This document shows positions 62,725 to 64,000 of a stretch of 64,000 nt of DNA, piece by piece (positions within the stretch are counted from its first letter, which is position 1; every line of letters begins with the position of its first letter). Made by a program: the position numbers and the translations under genes. The stretch spans positions 27,918,001 through 27,982,000 of the forward strand of contig OX467086.1 of the NCBI GenBank assembly GCA_950106755.1, written 5' to 3'. The notes under the pieces are model-generated. The model did not search any database. It worked only from the letters and a program-made list of their open reading frames with translations, and was not told where the DNA came from. Source of the stretch: Climacium dendroides. Lineage: Eukaryota > Streptophyta > Bryopsida > Hypnales > Climaciaceae.

Positions 62725-64000
62725 GTAAAGTCTAGAGAAGTTGGTAGAGGTCCTTCTCTAAGTTGAGCTCGATGCCTTTCATTGTTAGGCCTTACAGTAA
62801 GAAACTGTACTGATCTCTTTCCATCACCACTTCGAATTCGAGCATAATGGGAGCCATCATCCAACACCTTTGTCTCCATTCTTGATGCTGTAATGTATGG
62901 CTGACCTAAAATTATGGGATAAGCTCCATAATTTTGTACAAAGAAGTTTTGTTCTACTTCCACATCTCCAATTCTTGTTGGCACAGCTGGGCATGCTCCA
63001 TACAACTCTCCTCTTCCATTGTTGGCAGCTCTCATCACCCAACCGTGATTAACATCAATTGGCCATTTGCCCATCTCGTAAATCTTTCGAGACATGATGT
63101 TAATCTCTGAACCATGATCCACAAGAGCTAGAATGTAATCATCCAACTCTCCTAGCTTCACACGAGTTTCTGTAGTGGCTCTAGCCCAAAATGGATGAAT
63201 GTAATCCAATCTCCTTTCGAGCTCTCCTTCCGCCATATGAATGATTGCACATTCATAAGATTTTGCCTCCATTTGAATCTCTTCTTTGTTTTCAGTCCTA
63301 GAGATTGCCTCATCCATCATTCTCCTCTCTTCTTCCAAAGTCTTCGAAGAACAAACTTCTTCCTCTAAGCTTTTCACCCCCACTGATCCTTTTCTTGTCA
63401 CATCTTCACATTTCAAAAGATGATCAGCCTCAAACCCATTGTTTCTCTTGTCAATTGTACACATTTCAGTAAACATGTGCAAAATCTCTTCTTCTTCATC
63501 ATCAGATAGATCACATAGACATGCATTTACTTCTACAATGCTCTTGTCTTTGTCTATCTCAACTATTTCAGTTGCAACCTTCTCCATTGTAGTTGGAGGA
63601 TCACATATCAAGGCAAAAGCCACCCCAATCTCAGTCTCCTCATCTTTGGTGATGCGAGTGTCTAAAGCTTCCACCATGATTGTTTCAGCTGTCATTTGTC
63701 TTTTTCTCTTGATGACATCAACAATCAGCTCATGAAAGTCTTTCTTGGCAATGCCAAGAGCCTCTCTCAATGTAAATTCAATTTTGGCATCCAAGATTCT
63801 CTCCTCCAATATGCCTTTCATGTCTATAGAAGACTCAATGTCTGATTGAAGTTTATAGGCCGGCGGTTTGCCCTTGCCTTTGCTTGAATCTTCTTTGCCC
63901 TTTCCTTTTTTGCTATTGCTTGGATCTTCCCACTTCTCCTTAGGAAGCGGTTCATCTCCTGGATGAACAAAAATAGGTGACTTCGCAGACCTTTGTCGTG
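62715..64000 (-). CDS. Ty3/gypsy gag C-terminus and protease (5' partial)
   Basis: Open from the right window edge (first whole codon at 63998) to the TGA at 62717-62715, 427 aa visible. A Met at 63821 is internal, not the start, because the frame continues upstream as a Lys/Gly/Ser-rich stretch. The middle is acidic (DLSDDEEEEILHMF). The protease follows in the last 150 residues: LALVDHGSEINIMS, then GALYGAC-like text (GELYGACPAVP), VEQNFFVQNYGAYPIILG and QPYITASRMETK. The active-site triplet is Asp-His-Gly, not the usual Asp-Thr/Ser-Gly. No CCHC zinc knuckle is visible in this part. It would cleave the polyprotein. Confidence 0.8.
   Translation of the reverse strand, partial: RQRSAKSPIFVHPGDEPLPKEKWEDPSNSKKGKGKEDSSKGKGKPPAYKLQSDIESSIDMKGILEERILDAKIEFTLREALGIAKKDFHELIVDVIKRKRQMTAETIMVEALDTRITKDEETEIGVAFALICDPPTTMEKVATEIVEIDKDKSIVEVNACLCDLSDDEEEEILHMFTEMCTIDKRNNGFEADHLLKCEDVTRKGSVGVKSLEEEVCSSKTLEEERRMMDEAISRTENKEEIQMEAKSYECAIIHMAEGELERRLDYIHPFWARATTETRVKLGELDDYILALVDHGSEINIMSRKIYEMGKWPIDVNHGWVMRAANNGRGELYGACPAVPTRIGDVEVEQNFFVQNYGAYPIILGQPYITASRMETKVLDDGSHYARIRSGDGKRSVQFLTVRPNNERHRAQLREGPLPTSLDFTDF

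Larger units (their letters stand above)
57231..64000 (-). mobile_element. Ty3/gypsy LTR retrotransposon, 5' part beyond the window
   Basis: Read on the minus strand: gag/protease frame (from beyond 64000 to 62715), pol frame (62715 to 59137), polypurine tract (about 59127-59138), then the 3' LTR (59126 down to about 57231). The order protease, reverse transcriptase, RNase H, integrase is that of Ty3/gypsy elements. Both long frames are intact, so this copy may be young. The 5' LTR, primer-binding site and most of gag lie outside, so age by LTR comparison cannot be judged. Confidence 0.85.

Overview
The window looks like nuclear DNA of a land plant. The evidence is a complete intron-containing gene for a plastid-type stromal Hsp70 with a transit peptide, a plant-type F-box/propeller gene and a plant-specific DUF688-type gene. 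All three have GT-AG introns and sit in long AT-rich, transposon-filled intergenic DNA. The repeat-dense, gene-poor layout and the type of Ty3/gypsy element would suit a lycophyte, fern or other seed-free plant, but I cannot fix the lineage from sequence alone.

Layout. 1-15.4 kb is AT-rich repeat DNA holding MITE-like elements, one decayed coding locus (about 1.13-2.46 kb) and one short unidentified membrane-protein ORF (2.64-3.08 kb, minus). 15.4-17.3 kb is GC-richer and leads into an F-box gene (17.40-19.55 kb, plus, 4 exons). A large DUF688-like gene faces it (23.79-20.85 kb, minus, 2 exons). 25-48 kb is repeat DNA again: several families of terminal-inverted-repeat elements, LINE 3' tails, one decayed LINE end, another decayed ORF, a perfect 38-bp hairpin and two GC-richer islands with no recognisable gene. 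The chloroplast Hsp70 gene (49.60-54.87 kb, plus, 14 coding exons and probably a 5' UTR intron) is the best-supported gene. After it come a dimeric tandem repeat (55.8-57.0 kb) and the 3' two thirds or so of a Ty3/gypsy retrotransposon on the minus strand. That element shows a 3' LTR of about 1.9 kb, a polypurine tract, a pol ORF (RT-RNase H-integrase), and an upstream gag/protease ORF that runs off the right edge.

How the parts relate. The three host genes are independent housekeeping or regulatory genes and do not form a pathway. I found no cluster that looks like a new multi-gene system. The most interesting material is in the mobile DNA: small elements flanked by TTAA with CCC-starting inverted repeats (piggyBac-like in structure), a candidate -1 frameshift heptamer at the protease/pol junction of the gypsy element, a perfect long hairpin, and decayed ORFs whose stops look like C-to-T products. 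Some open frames in the window begin at GTG or TTG; for the plant genes I used the first in-frame ATG. Exon limits come from reading frame, GT-AG signals and family similarity; no transcript data were used.
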